Source: Streptomyces sp. CBMA152
Lineage (GTDB): Bacteria > Actinomycetota > Actinomycetes > Streptomycetales > Streptomycetaceae
Direction: 5' to 3'
DNA: 64,000 bases
Assembly (NCBI RefSeq): GCF_014596475.1
Contig: NZ_MECJ01000028.1
Coordinates: 682,001 to 746,000, forward strand
The position numbers and the translations under genes are program-made. The notes beneath the pieces are model-generated. The model was given only the letters and a program-made list of their open reading frames with translations. It was not told the origin of the DNA and searched no databases. Positions 8,346 through 17,738 of this stretch are shown here, piece after piece (position 1 is the stretch's first letter; each line of letters begins with the position of its first letter).

Positions 8346-9443
8346 TCAGACGCCCGCGTACGAGTGCTTGCCGGTCACGAAGATGTTGACGCCGTAGTAG
8401 TTGAAGAGCCAGCAACCGAAGGCGATCAGCGCGAGCGTCGCCGCCTTGCGGCCCTTCCAGCCCGCCGTGGCGCGCGCGTGGAGGTAGCAGGCGTACGCGA
8501 CCCAGGTGATGAAGGACCAGACCTCCTTGGGGTCCCAGCCCCAGTAGCGGCCCCACGCGTCACCGGCCCAGATCGAGCCCGCGATGATCGTGAACGTCCA
8601 CAGCGGGAAGACCGCCGCGTTGACGCGGTACCCGAACTTGTCGAGCGAGGCGGCCGAGGGCAGCCGCTCCATGACCGACGTGGCGAACCTGCCGGGCTGT
8701 CCGCCCGACGCGAGCTTCGCCTCGTACTTGTCGCGGAAGAGGTAGAGCAGGGTGGCGACGCCGCCGACGTAGAAGACCGCGCCGCAGAAGATCGCGGTGG
8801 AGACGTGGATCCACAGCCAGTACGAGTGCAGCGCGGGCACCAGCTGGTCGCTCGCGGTGTAGAGGACCGTGACCGCGAGGCCGAGGTCGAGCAGGACCGA
8901 GGTGACCAGCGGAAGGCCGAGCCAGCGCACGTCCTTCTTCATCGCCAGCAGGCCGAGGTACACGGCGACGGCCATCGTGGAGAAGGTGATGTTGAACTCG
9001 TACATGTTGCCCCACGGCGCCCGCTGCACGGACAGCGCGCGGGTGAGGACGCCGCCGAACTCGACGAGGAACGCGAGGACGGTGAAGGACACCGCGATAC
9101 GGCCGTACAGGTCGCCCTTGACGTCGCCGCCGGCGGCGCCGGGGCCGTCCGGGACGTCACGGTTGCCGGTGGCGGAGCGGGTGACGACCTTGGGGCGCTC
9201 CAGGACCGCGGTGCCGCCGCCCTTCTTGGCGACCTGCACCTTGACCGTGCCGGAGCCGGTCTCGGCGGCGGCGTCCGGGCCCGCGGTGAGCGCGGCCGCC
9301 GTGCGGGCGACCTTGCTGCGGCTGCCCAGGATCCACTCGGCCATGTGCGCGAAGAACGCCAGCAGATAGACCGCCATGGCGGAGTAGATCAGGTAGTTGC
9401 TGGTGTGCGCGAGGTTCTCGTTGGTGGTGGCGGCGAGATTCAC
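8346..9443 (-). CDS. ccsB: Cytochrome c biogenesis protein CcsB/ResC (haem handling)
   Basis: 365 residues. With ResB it forms the system II haem exporter and cytochrome c synthase. The tryptophan-rich WWD haem-binding signature is clear (GDAWGRYWGWDPKEVWSF, about residues 293-310), and conserved histidines lie in flanking helices. About eight membrane helices; a hydrophilic Ala/Gly-rich loop at about residues 45-95 is a typical actinobacterial insertion. Its GTG start overlaps the resB stop (GTGA), so the two are coupled. The four-gene order resA-ccdA-resB-ccsB is complete. Confidence 0.93.
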   Translation of the reverse strand: MNLAATTNENLAHTSNYLIYSAMAVYLLAFFAHMAEWILGSRSKVARTAAALTAGPDAAAETGSGTVKVQVAKKGGGTAVLERPKVVTRSATGNRDVPDGPGAAGGDVKGDLYGRIAVSFTVLAFLVEFGGVLTRALSVQRAPWGNMYEFNITFSTMAVAVYLGLLAMKKDVRWLGLPLVTSVLLDLGLAVTVLYTASDQLVPALHSYWLWIHVSTAIFCGAVFYVGGVATLLYLFRDKYEAKLASGGQPGRFATSVMERLPSAASLDKFGYRVNAAVFPLWTFTIIAGSIWAGDAWGRYWGWDPKEVWSFITWVAYACYLHARATAGWKGRKAATLALIAFGCWLFNYYGVNIFVTGKHSYAGV

Positions 9444-11209
9444 TTCTCAGCCCCTTCGGAGGTGGCAGGTACGGCAGCCTTGTCCTCGGCGGGCTCAGCT
9501 GCGGGATCGGGCGCGGTCGGCGCCTCGGGGATGAGCGTGACCGCGAGATCGGCCAGCTCCTCGGGGAGCCTGGCGGACTCACTGCGTCCCAGGCCCGCCA
9601 TCTCGACGACGGTGACGCCGTCCTTTCCGGTGACGGCCCGGACCCAGATCCGGCGCCGCTGGATGAAGAGCGAGCCGGCCAGGCCCGCGATGGCCAGGAT
9701 CGCGCCGGTCAGCGCGAGCTCGTTGCCCGGCTGCTGCGAGATCTGGAAGCTCGCCCACTGCTTGATGTCCTTGTCGAAGGTGATCGACCCGGCACCGTCG
9801 GGCAGGTCCAGGGACTCGCCGGGCAGCAGGGTCTTCTTGAGCACCTTGCCGTCGGGGTCCTTGAACGGCTTCATCTTGTCGGTGTCCAGCTGGTACACGT
9901 TCTGCGGAAGCCCGGAGTTGACCCCGAGGCTGCCGTGGTACGCGCCGACGTTGAGCACCGGGAAGTCGAGCGCGGGGAACTGGGAGAACATCGTCCCGTT
10001 GCCCTTGCCGCCGTAGGTCGGCACGAAGAACGCGGCGAAACCGAGCTGGTCCCACTTGCCCTTGGCGTCGGTGTAGCCGTCGTACACCTTGATGGCGCCG
10101 CTGGAGGAGATGTTGTTGTCGATGGGCAGCAGCGGCACCGAGCCGTGGAAGACGACCTTGCCGCGCCCGTCCTTGACGGTGACCGTCGGCGCGTAGCCGT
10201 GGGCCAGCAGGTAGACCTTCGAGCCGTCGACGATCAGCGGCTTGTTGACCTCGATGGCCTTCTTCTTCGGCTTGCCGTCGGCGCCCTCGGAGTACGTCAC
10301 GTGGGCGACGAACTCGCGCGCGGTGCCGCGGTTGGGCCCGTTGCGCTCGTACGTGGCGTCGAAGCGGTCCAGGGTGAAGCTGAAGGGCGCCAGGTCGTCG
10401 CTCTTGAAGAGCGAGCCGGACTTGAAGTCGTCGTACTGGGTCAGGGTGTTGGAGAACCCGTCGCCCTGGACGATCAGCTTGCCGCCCTCGGACTTGAAGA
10501 GCTGGCCGACGGCGAACGCCACCAGGATCAGGATCAGCGAGACATGGAAGATCAGGTTCCCGGCCTCGCGCAGATAGCCCTTCTCGGCGGCGACCGCGTC
10601 GCCGACCACATGCGTACGGAAGCGGCGCTTCTTCAGCATCGCGGCCGCGGCCTCGCGGACCTGCTCCGGGTCGGCCTCGGTGCGCCACGTCGTGTACGCG
10701 GGCAGCCGGGTCAGCATCCGGGGCGCGCCCGGCGGGCGGCCGCGCAGCTGGCCGATGAACTGCCAGGTGCGCGGGACGATGCAGCCGATCAGCGAGACGA
10801 ACAGCAGGATGTAGATCGCGGAGAACCACACCGAGCTGTAGACGTGGAACAGGCCGAGCTTCTCGTAGATCGGCGAGATCGTGCTGTGCCGCTTCTCGAA
10901 GTCGGCGACCTTCAGCTCGTCCACCCGGGTCTGCGGGATGAGCGAGCCGGGGATCGAGCCGAGCGAGAGCAGCAGCAGGAGCAGCAGCGCGATCCGCATC
11001 GAGGTGAGCTGGCGCCACAGCCAGCGGATCCAGCCGATCACGCCGATGCCGACGGGGCCGTTGGAGAGCTCCTCGGACGGGGCCGTGGAGAGCTGCGCGC
11101 CGGCCTCGCCGAGATCGTGCTCGGCGCTCCTCTTGGCCCGGTCCTCGGCCTCGCTCGTATCCGTGTCCTGCTCCGACGCCCGCTCCGGGGCCGCTTCGGT
11201 CCTACTCAT
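9440..11209 (-). CDS. resB: Cytochrome c biogenesis protein ResB (Ccs1)
   Basis: 589 residues, the full length for ResB. Three N-terminal membrane helices (the first around MRIALLLLLLLSLGS, residues 72-90), a large extracytoplasmic domain, and a final helix near residue 480 before a cytoplasmic tail. It presents reduced apocytochrome c to the CcsB haem module. The N-terminal 60 residues are acidic and poorly conserved. ATG 11209 sits four bases past the ccdA stop. Confidence 0.93.
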   Translation of the reverse strand: MSRTEAAPERASEQDTDTSEAEDRAKRSAEHDLGEAGAQLSTAPSEELSNGPVGIGVIGWIRWLWRQLTSMRIALLLLLLLSLGSIPGSLIPQTRVDELKVADFEKRHSTISPIYEKLGLFHVYSSVWFSAIYILLFVSLIGCIVPRTWQFIGQLRGRPPGAPRMLTRLPAYTTWRTEADPEQVREAAAAMLKKRRFRTHVVGDAVAAEKGYLREAGNLIFHVSLILILVAFAVGQLFKSEGGKLIVQGDGFSNTLTQYDDFKSGSLFKSDDLAPFSFTLDRFDATYERNGPNRGTAREFVAHVTYSEGADGKPKKKAIEVNKPLIVDGSKVYLLAHGYAPTVTVKDGRGKVVFHGSVPLLPIDNNISSSGAIKVYDGYTDAKGKWDQLGFAAFFVPTYGGKGNGTMFSQFPALDFPVLNVGAYHGSLGVNSGLPQNVYQLDTDKMKPFKDPDGKVLKKTLLPGESLDLPDGAGSITFDKDIKQWASFQISQQPGNELALTGAILAIAGLAGSLFIQRRRIWVRAVTGKDGVTVVEMAGLGRSESARLPEELADLAVTLIPEAPTAPDPAAEPAEDKAAVPATSEGAEK

Positions 11210-11212
11210 GTA

Positions 11213-11995
11213 TCAGACACCCACCTGGAAGCCGTTGGACCACACCTGCACCTGCTGGATGAGCTCCGCCCAGGCACCGGTGAGCAGCAGCAGACCGGTG
11301 GCGATCATCATGCCGCCGCCGGTCCGCATCACCCACACGTAGTGCCGCTTCACCCAGCCGAAGGCGCCGAGGGCCTTGCGGAAGGCGACCGCCGCCAGCA
11401 CGAACGGCAGTCCGAGACCGGCGCAGTACGCGACGGTCAGTATGGCCCCGCGACCGGCGCTCGCCTGGTCCATCGCCAGGACGTTCACCGAGGTGAGCGT
11501 CGGGCCCAGGCACGGCGTCCAGCCGACGCCGAACAGGGCGCCGAGTATCGGCGCGCCCGCGAGACCGCTCACCGGCCGCTTGTGGAACCGGAATTCGCGT
11601 TGCGTCAGCCAGGGCATCAGGCCCATGAAGAAGACGCCCATCAAGATCATGAGTACGCCGAGGATCTTGGAGATCGTGTCGTTGTACTCCTGGAGCGTCT
11701 GGCCGAAGAAGCCGAACAGGGCGCCGCCGGAGACGAAGACGGCGGTGAACCCGAGGACGAACAGACTCGCCCCGGCGACCATCCGGCCGCGCTTGGCCTC
11801 CGCGAGATCGGTGCCGGTCACTCCTGTCACGTACGACAGGTAGCCCGGCACGAGCGGCAGGACGCAGGGCGAGAAGAACGAGATCAGGCCGCCGAGCACG
11901 GCGACCGGCAGGGCGACGAGCAGGGCCCCGCTGAGGACCGTGTCGTTCATGCCGGGCGTCGACTGGGCGGCCAGTACGGTCAGGGACGCGTCCAC
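11213..11995 (-). CDS. ccdA: CcdA-type thiol-disulfide membrane transporter
   Basis: 260 residues, six membrane helices. It carries electrons across the membrane to the thioredoxin-like ResA, keeping apocytochrome cysteines reduced. Conserved half-motifs are visible: SFFSPCVLPLVPGYLSY (about residues 40-56) and GWTPCLGPTLTS (about 158-169), each with the Pro-Cys of the redox pair. GTG 11995 is preceded by a GAGAAG ribosome site; it begins four bases beyond the resA stop. Confidence 0.92.
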   Translation of the reverse strand: MDASLTVLAAQSTPGMNDTVLSGALLVALPVAVLGGLISFFSPCVLPLVPGYLSYVTGVTGTDLAEAKRGRMVAGASLFVLGFTAVFVSGGALFGFFGQTLQEYNDTISKILGVLMILMGVFFMGLMPWLTQREFRFHKRPVSGLAGAPILGALFGVGWTPCLGPTLTSVNVLAMDQASAGRGAILTVAYCAGLGLPFVLAAVAFRKALGAFGWVKRHYVWVMRTGGGMMIATGLLLLTGAWAELIQQVQVWSNGFQVGV

Positions 11996-11999
11996 GAGA

Positions 12000-12608
12000 T
12001 CACTTCTCCGCGATCAGCGGGTCGATCATCTGGTGGAGCTTGGTGTCGTCCAGCGCCAGCAGCGCCCGGGCCGCGATCTTCCCGTCCCGGTCGAGCACGA
12101 TCGTGGACGGAATGGCCTGCGGATTCAGACTTCCCTTCGGGAAGCGGAGAATGAGCTTGCCGATCGGGTCGTACAGGCTCGGATAGTCGACGCCGAATTG
12201 CTGCTCGAACGCGACCGCCGGGCCCTTGTCCGTGTCGCGGGTGTTGATTCCCACGAACTCGACGCCCTTGGCTCTGGTGTCCTTGGCGACCTTGGCGAGA
12301 TACGGGGCCTCGGCCCGGCAGGGCGCGCACCACGAGCCCCACACATTCAAGACGACGACCTTGCCCTTGAGGTCGGCGACGTCGATCTTCTTGCCGTCGA
12401 CGGTCTCGCCGGACAGATCCGGGGCGTTGTGCCGGTCGCCCTTGGCGACCGTCGCGATGCCGCCGGTGCCGGTGACGAACTTGGTGTCGCCCGAGCCGCC
12501 GGACGTACCGCCGGAGCTGCACGAGGTCAGGGTCAGCGCACCGGCGGCCGCGGCTGCCGTGACCAGCAGGAAGGCGCGACGGCGGGGATGGGCAGGACTC
12601 ACGGACAT
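12000..12608 (-). CDS. resA: ResA/TlpA thioredoxin-like lipoprotein
   Basis: 202 residues. Signal peptide with lipobox LTSC (Cys30), then a thioredoxin fold with the redox motif WCAPC (Cys94/Cys97) and the cis-Pro region AIPSTIVLD near residue 167. It reduces apocytochrome c cysteines outside the membrane before haem attachment, receiving electrons from CcdA encoded next. First gene of the cytochrome maturation operon. Confidence 0.92.
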   Translation of the reverse strand: MSVSPAHPRRRAFLLVTAAAAAGALTLTSCSSGGTSGGSGDTKFVTGTGGIATVAKGDRHNAPDLSGETVDGKKIDVADLKGKVVVLNVWGSWCAPCRAEAPYLAKVAKDTRAKGVEFVGINTRDTDKGPAVAFEQQFGVDYPSLYDPIGKLILRFPKGSLNPQAIPSTIVLDRDGKIAARALLALDDTKLHQMIDPLIAEK

Positions 12609-12641
12609 GTGAAAAGTTTCGCATGACCGTTTGGGGGATCT

Positions 12642-12661
12642 TGGGCACCCCCCTGGGTGCC
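12642..12661 (-). terminator. Short hairpin after the NodB-like gene region
   Basis: Perfect 8-bp stem GGGCACCC/GGGTGCCC with a four-base loop lies between the resA start and the 3' end of the upstream NodB-like gene. It may stop the NodB-like transcript, or lie in the resA leader. Confidence 0.5.
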
Positions 12662-12730
12662 CGTAAAGACCCTTGTCAACGCCGCCTAAGAAGTCCTGCC
12701 CGGTTCACAGATTCCGCGCGGGCCTCCTGG

Positions 12731-13966
12731 TCAGGCCGCCTTGAGGAACGTGTTCCAGCCGCCGGCGGGCTTCTGGCCGACCCCGAGCGAGCGCAGCTTC
12801 TGCAGCACCTTCGGGTCCTGGACGTCGAGCCAGTCGCAGTACTGCCGGAAGGAGACCAGGCGTACGTCCTGCTTGCCCGCCATTCCCTTCAGGGCCTCCT
12901 CGACGGCGTCCATGTAGATGCCACCGTTCCACTGCTCGAAGTGGTTGCCTATGTAGAAGGGGGCGCGATTCGTCTCGTACGCGCGCTTGAATCCGGCGAG
13001 ATAGGCCTCGGTCGCCTGCTTGCGCCAGCCCGGATAGTTCGCCGGCGGCGCCTTGGTCGAATTCTTCGACTGGTTGGCGAGGATGTTGAAGTCCATCGAG
13101 AGGACCCCGAAGGAGTGCCCCGGGAACGGTATCTCCTGGAGCGGCAGGTCCCACAGGCCGTGGCGCTTGACCGGCCAGACCTGGGTGCCGCCGGGCGAGG
13201 AGGCGTCGTAGCGCCAGCCGAGCTTCTGCGCGGTCGGCAGCAGGTTGTCCTGGCCGAGCAGACACGGGGTGCGGCCGCCGACGAGCTCGCGCTTGTAGTC
13301 GAAGGGCAGCGGGTCCTCGTCGGTCAGACCGGTGTTGGTCTTCCAGTTGGTGACGAACGACATCGCCTGGTCGATCTCGCTCTGCCACTGGGCGGGGGTC
13401 CAGTTGGCGACGGTGCCGTGACCGGAGCAGAAGTGGCCGTTGAAGTGCGTGCCTATCTCATGGCCCTCGTTCCAGGCCCGGCGCACGTTCTGGAGGGTCG
13501 CCTTGAGGTGGTCGTCGCTGAGGTAGCCGATGTCGGAGGCGCCGACGTTGTTGTTCGGCGGGTGGTAGAGCCGCTTCTTCGACTCGGGCAGCAGATAAAG
13601 CCCGGAGAGGAAGAAGGTCATCGAGGCGCCGTGGTCCTTGGCGAGGTCGAGGAAGCGGGGGAAGAGGCCGTTGCCGACCTCGCCCGCGCCGTCCCAGGAG
13701 AAGACCACGAACTGCGGTGGGGTCTGGCCGGGTTCGAGGGGGACGGGCTTGGGAGGCTGGTGCGGCTGCTTGCCGGTGTCGGCGGTGGAACCGTCGCCGA
13801 TCAGTTTGGCGTCGGGCTTCTTGGCGGCCCCGTCCTTGCCCGAGCCGGCGTTCCCGCCCGAGCCGTCCTTGCTGCCGCACCCGGCGATACCCGCCGCGGC
13901 GGCGGCACCCAGTCCCAGCCCGAGCATTCCCCTTCGACTGAAATCGCGCATTCCGTCCGTCCCCAT
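12731..13966 (-). CDS. NodB-like polysaccharide-deacetylase-related lipoprotein
   Basis: About 411 residues. The N-terminus has a twin-arginine-like signal (RDFSRRGMLGLGLG) and a lipobox IAGC, so it is probably exported and anchored. A Gly/Lys/Ala-rich linker leads to a NodB-like domain: FVVFSWDGAGEVGNGLFPRF (in place of the usual TFDDG), MTFFLSGLYLL, and GHEIGTHFNGHF (the H-x-x-x-H metal motif). The first catalytic Asp motif is degenerate, so deacetylase activity is uncertain. Start ATG 13966 or 13951 is chosen because the signal begins there; an upstream in-frame ATG adds 40 unlikely residues. Conserved in Streptomyces beside the cytochrome genes. Confidence 0.75.
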   Translation of the reverse strand: MGTDGMRDFSRRGMLGLGLGAAAAAGIAGCGSKDGSGGNAGSGKDGAAKKPDAKLIGDGSTADTGKQPHQPPKPVPLEPGQTPPQFVVFSWDGAGEVGNGLFPRFLDLAKDHGASMTFFLSGLYLLPESKKRLYHPPNNNVGASDIGYLSDDHLKATLQNVRRAWNEGHEIGTHFNGHFCSGHGTVANWTPAQWQSEIDQAMSFVTNWKTNTGLTDEDPLPFDYKRELVGGRTPCLLGQDNLLPTAQKLGWRYDASSPGGTQVWPVKRHGLWDLPLQEIPFPGHSFGVLSMDFNILANQSKNSTKAPPANYPGWRKQATEAYLAGFKRAYETNRAPFYIGNHFEQWNGGIYMDAVEEALKGMAGKQDVRLVSFRQYCDWLDVQDPKVLQKLRSLGVGQKPAGGWNTFLKAA

Positions 13967-14144
13967 CGCATCGTCGTCCCCGGCGTCCACACCGGCCACG
14001 GCCAGGAGCGGACAACAGGTGAGATGCGGCGGGGAGCGCGATGGTTCCGGCCAGTCGCACAAATCTTCGTAAATCGTACGGTTCATCAGAATCCGTACAC
14101 GCAGGGCGACGAGGGGCGGTTCGGGCGTCCGGGGCGAGTGCGCG

Positions 14145-14173
14145 GCCCGGCGGAACGGGGTGCTCCGCCGGGC
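14145..14173 (-). terminator. Hairpin terminator after the hemL-phosphatase pair
   Basis: A perfect 10-bp stem GCCCGGCGGA/TCCGCCGGGC with a 9-base loop sits 31 bases past the stop of the phosphatase gene. Position fits termination of the hemL transcript. Confidence 0.7.
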
Positions 14174-14203
14174 GAAACGATTCGCGCGTGGCTGCGGCTC
14201 GGC

Positions 14204-14896
14204 TCAGGCGCCGAACGCCTTCGCCTTCCCCTTCACGGGCTTGGCGCCCGCGAGCAGGTGGGAGGGGACCAGATCGCGGGCGGGCTCGCTGTAGCCCACC
14301 GAGACGATCTTGTCGCCCTGGTACGTGAACGTCGTCAGCGAGGCGAGCGTGCACTGCCGCTTGCGCGGGTCGTGCCAGAGCCGGCGCCGCTCCACGAACG
14401 ACCGCACGGTCCAGATCGGCAGCTGATGGCTGACCAGAACCGCCTCATGGCCGCGGGCCGCGTCACGGGCCGCGTCCAGCGCGCCCATCATCCGCACGAC
14501 CTGCTCCACGTACGGCTCGCCCCAGGACGGGCGGAACGGGTTGGTCAGGTGCTTCCAGTTGGCGGGCTTGCGCAGGGCGCCGTCGCCGACACCGAAGGTC
14601 TTGCCCTCGAAGACGTTGCCCGCCTCGATCAGCCGCGCGTCGGTGGCGAGGTCGAGCCCGTGCGCCTTGGCGATCGGGGTGGCGGTCTCCTGGGCGCGCT
14701 CCAGCGGGGACGCGACGACGTGCGTGATGTCGCGGCCCGCCAGGTGCTCGGCGACCCGGTCGGCCATCTGCCGCCCGAGCTCGGAGAGGTGGTACCCGGG
14801 CCGGCGCCCGTAGAGCACGCCGTCGGGGTTGTGCACCTCGCCGTGGCGCATGAGGTGGACGACGGTGATGTCGCCGGCGGTGTTGTCGACGGTCAT
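14204..14896 (-). CDS. Histidine phosphatase family protein (phosphoglycerate mutase-like)
   Basis: 230 residues. The phosphoacceptor motif VVHLMRHGEVHN (His near residue 17) and the second conserved region EAVLVSHQLPIW (about residue 152) are those of the branch-1 histidine phosphatases. The substrate is unknown; family members in this position are usually called phosphoglycerate mutase without proof. Its ATG overlaps the hemL stop (ATGA), so the two are translationally coupled. Confidence 0.88.
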   Translation of the reverse strand: MTVDNTAGDITVVHLMRHGEVHNPDGVLYGRRPGYHLSELGRQMADRVAEHLAGRDITHVVASPLERAQETATPIAKAHGLDLATDARLIEAGNVFEGKTFGVGDGALRKPANWKHLTNPFRPSWGEPYVEQVVRMMGALDAARDAARGHEAVLVSHQLPIWTVRSFVERRRLWHDPRKRQCTLASLTTFTYQGDKIVSVGYSEPARDLVPSHLLAGAKPVKGKAKAFGA

Positions 14897-16215
14897 GCGG
14901 TGGCCTCCGCTGCGGCACGGGCGGCGACGGGCAGCGCGGCCGCGATGCGCTCGATCGCCCGCTCGTCGTGGGCGGTCGAGACGAACCAGGACTCGAAGGC
15001 GGACGGCGGCAGGTAGACGCCGTTGGCGAGCATGGCGTGGAAGAAGGCGTTGAACCGGAAGGCTTCCTGGTTCCTGGCGCCCTCGTAGTTCCGTACTTCA
15101 CGGTTGGTGAAGAAGACGGAGAACATGTTGCTCGCGGTCTGGAGGCGGTGGGCGACGCCTTCCTTGGTGAGCGCGGCGGTGACGAGACCCTGGATCTCCT
15201 TCGAGACCGCGTCGACCTTCGCGTACGCGGCGTCGTCGAGCAGCCGCAGCTGCGCGAGGCCGGCGGCGGTGGCGACCGGGTTACCGGAGAGCGTGCCGGC
15301 CTGGTAGACGGGACCGGCGGGCGCGAGGTGGCCCATCACGTCGGCGCGGCCGCCGAAGGCCGCGGCCGGGAAGCCGCCGCCCATGACCTTGCCGAACGTC
15401 ATGAGGTCGGGCTTGACGCCGTCGACGCCGTACCAACCGGCCTTGCTGGTCCGGAAGCCGGTCATGACCTCGTCGGAGATGTAGAGCGCGCCGTTCTTGG
15501 CGCAGGCGGCCTTGAGCCCCGCGTTGAAGCCGTCGGCGGGCGGGACGACGCCCATGTTGCCGGGCGAGGCCTCCGTGATGACGCAGGCGATCTCGCCGGG
15601 GTGCGCGTGGAACGCCGCGTGCACCGCCTCCAGATCGTTGTACGGCAGCACGATCGTGTCGCCCGCCTGGGCGCCGGTGACACCCGGGGTGTCCGGCAGC
15701 GCGAAGGTGGCAACGCCGGAACCGGCGGCGGCGAGCAGCGCGTCGACATGGCCGTGGTAGCAGCCGGCGAACTTGATCACCTTGGCGCGGCCGGTGAAGC
15801 CGCGGGCGAGCCGGATCGCGGACATGGTCGCCTCGGTGCCCGAGGACACCAGGCGGACCTGCTCGACGGGCTCGATCCGGGCGACGATCTCCTCGGCGAG
15901 CGCGACCTCGCCCTCACCGGGCGTACCGAAGGAGGTGCCGCGGGCGACGGCGGCCTGGACGGCCGCGATCACCTCGGGGTGCGAGTGCCCGAGGATCATC
16001 GGACCCCACGAGCACACCAGGTCGACGTACTCACGTCCGTCGGCGTCGGTCAGGTAGGGACCCGCACCGGACACCATGAACCGGGGCGTACCGCCCACGG
16101 CGCGGAAGGCACGGACGGGAGAGTTGACGCCGCCGGGCGTCACGAGGGACGCGCGGTCGAATAGCGTCTGCGAAACTGGGGCGTCGTATTCGTACGGATA
16201 GCTCACACAGGCCAT
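14893..16215 (-). CDS. hemL: Glutamate-1-semialdehyde 2,1-aminomutase HemL
   Basis: 440 residues, full length. This PLP enzyme turns glutamate-1-semialdehyde into 5-aminolevulinate, the committed haem precursor. Landmarks: FDRASLVTPGGVNSPVRAF near the start, VSSGTEATMSAIRLAR, and the PLP lysine in LMTFGKVMGGGFPAAAFG (about residue 275). Together with hemA, hemB, hemC and hemD further right it completes uroporphyrinogen synthesis. ATG 16215 is used; an in-frame GTG at 16206 is possible and neither has a strong ribosome site. Confidence 0.95.
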   Translation of the reverse strand: MACVSYPYEYDAPVSQTLFDRASLVTPGGVNSPVRAFRAVGGTPRFMVSGAGPYLTDADGREYVDLVCSWGPMILGHSHPEVIAAVQAAVARGTSFGTPGEGEVALAEEIVARIEPVEQVRLVSSGTEATMSAIRLARGFTGRAKVIKFAGCYHGHVDALLAAAGSGVATFALPDTPGVTGAQAGDTIVLPYNDLEAVHAAFHAHPGEIACVITEASPGNMGVVPPADGFNAGLKAACAKNGALYISDEVMTGFRTSKAGWYGVDGVKPDLMTFGKVMGGGFPAAAFGGRADVMGHLAPAGPVYQAGTLSGNPVATAAGLAQLRLLDDAAYAKVDAVSKEIQGLVTAALTKEGVAHRLQTASNMFSVFFTNREVRNYEGARNQEAFRFNAFFHAMLANGVYLPPSAFESWFVSTAHDERAIERIAAALPVAARAAAEATA

Positions 16216-16348
16216 GGTGGCAGAGGCCCGGACGTTCTTGCGGACAGGTGTTTCACCGCACCCCGGTGGGGGAGGTCACTGACACGATGATCGGGTTGCG
16301 CGGCGGGGGCCGCGCCGTCTACAAAGCAGTCGGGCTACAAGCAATCGG

Positions 16349-16948
16349 GTGAAAGATATGCATCGCGGTGGCGGACTGGGCGAGGGGACCGACGACCGGG
16401 GTCCCGAGCGCGCCCGTCGGCGGGGACGGCACCGGCGCGACGCGGAGGAACGGGTCGAGCGGTTCGAGCGGATCGACCCCGTCACGGGTCCAGGGAACGG
16501 GAGCGGCCGAGTGGGGGTGACCTACAAGTACTTCGGCGCGCCCGACGGAGCCACCGCGGCCCGGGTGCCGATCTCGATGCGCCCCGAGGAACTCGGCGGC
16601 GACGAGCTCGGCATGGGCGGCATGTTCACCAAGATCAAGCCGGAGACGGTGGCGGCGATGGTCCTCACCGGAATCCAGGGCATACCGCTGCACAAGGTCC
16701 CCCCACTGGAGCTCGTCGTCCTGCACCCCGACTACGCGGTGGTCAAACTCCCGATGACGGTGGTCGACCCCCTGCGTGGGGTGGGCGAGGAGACGGTGGG
16801 AGCGGCGGCCTTCATCTGGTCCACGGTCCCGGACCGCGGCGGCCCCCGCGACGCGTTCAACGTGTACCAGCTGCTGCACGAGTGGCAGGACTTCTCGGTA
16901 CGGCTGCATGAGGCTGGGCATCAGCCTTATTGCTTGGTTTGGCCGTAG
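16349..16948 (+). CDS. Conserved Streptomyces hypothetical protein, 199 residues
   Basis: Unrecognised. An Arg/Glu-rich N-terminus (about 45 residues) precedes a compact domain: VGVTYKYFGAPDG, VPISMRPEELGGDELGMGGM, KPETVAAMVLTGIQGIP, and a C-terminal FNVYQLLHEWQDFSVRLH. No signal or membrane segment. It diverges from hemL and, as I recall, keeps this place beside hemL in other streptomycetes. GTG 16349 or ATG 16358 could be the start. Two imperfect copies of CTACAAGCAATCGGG-like sequence sit immediately before it (16318-16349). Confidence 0.65.
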   Translation: MKDMHRGGGLGEGTDDRGPERARRRGRHRRDAEERVERFERIDPVTGPGNGSGRVGVTYKYFGAPDGATAARVPISMRPEELGGDELGMGGMFTKIKPETVAAMVLTGIQGIPLHKVPPLELVVLHPDYAVVKLPMTVVDPLRGVGEETVGAAAFIWSTVPDRGGPRDAFNVYQLLHEWQDFSVRLHEAGHQPYCLVWP

Positions 16949-17048
16949 GGCCGGTCGGGGGCGTCTGGGGGGGACGGGTGCGGCCGTCGGATCGTGCTCA
17001 CTCGGCCGGGTGGCGCGGACCGGCGTGCGCCGGGCGCCTCGGGGTGCG

Positions 17049-17738
17049 TCAGGCGCCGATGAGGCGGCTGTCGAACCCGGCGCGCAGAAGACGTGCGTAG
17101 GCGCCCTGTACATCCCCCGGTACGTCCTGCTCGACCGCGAAGCCGAGCTTCGGGTACTCGATCAGCCGTTGCAGGTCGCCGACGAGCATGTCCACGACGA
17201 GCTTTTCGTCGCCGATGGACTTGAGGTAGTCGTCCAGTTCCAGCGGCTCGGAGGCGCAGACGACGTCGACCGCGGGCCACAGCTTGCGGCAGGTCGCGTA
17301 CGAGCGGCGTTCCATGTACGGCTTGGAGATCAGCAGCAGCGACTCGACCTCCACACCGGCCCCGGCCAGCAGCTCCCGGGAGAAGGCGATGTTCTGCCCG
17401 GTGTTGGCGGCCCTCGGCTCGACGAGGACGGCCGCGTCCGGCACGCCGAGGCTCAACGCGTGCTCGCGGTAGTGGACAGCCTCGCCGCGCGGGAAGCGGG
17501 CGCGGGTGGTGGGGCTGTTGCCTCCGCTGAACACCACGAGGGGGAAGAGTCCGGCGCGGTGGAGCTCGGCGGCCCTGGTGGCCACGCCCAGGTCGTGGCT
17601 GCCGAGCCCGATCGCCGCCGAGCAGGGGCGGACCTCGTGGCCCATCTGGTGGTAGTTCCAGATCAGCGTCGCGTCACGGAACTGCTCGTCGCTGATCTGT
17701 CGCTGCGCGCGCTCCGGCACTGGCACTCCCTGGCTCAT
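17049..17738 (-). CDS. YdcF/SanA-type DUF218 protein
   Basis: 229 residues with the DUF218 pattern: a beta-strand AAIGLGSHDLGVATRAAEL, VVFSGGNSPTTR, the acidic ANTGQNIAFSREL, and LLISKPYMERRSYAT. These proteins have a Rossmann-like fold; SanA/ElyC relatives act in envelope integrity, and E. coli YdcF binds SAM. There is no signal peptide, so this copy is probably cytoplasmic. ATG 17738 is used although its ribosome site is weak; a GTG a few codons later is possible. It is divergent from the restriction-modification gene. Confidence 0.8.
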   Translation of the reverse strand: MSQGVPVPERAQRQISDEQFRDATLIWNYHQMGHEVRPCSAAIGLGSHDLGVATRAAELHRAGLFPLVVFSGGNSPTTRARFPRGEAVHYREHALSLGVPDAAVLVEPRAANTGQNIAFSRELLAGAGVEVESLLLISKPYMERRSYATCRKLWPAVDVVCASEPLELDDYLKSIGDEKLVVDMLVGDLQRLIEYPKLGFAVEQDVPGDVQGAYARLLRAGFDSRLIGA

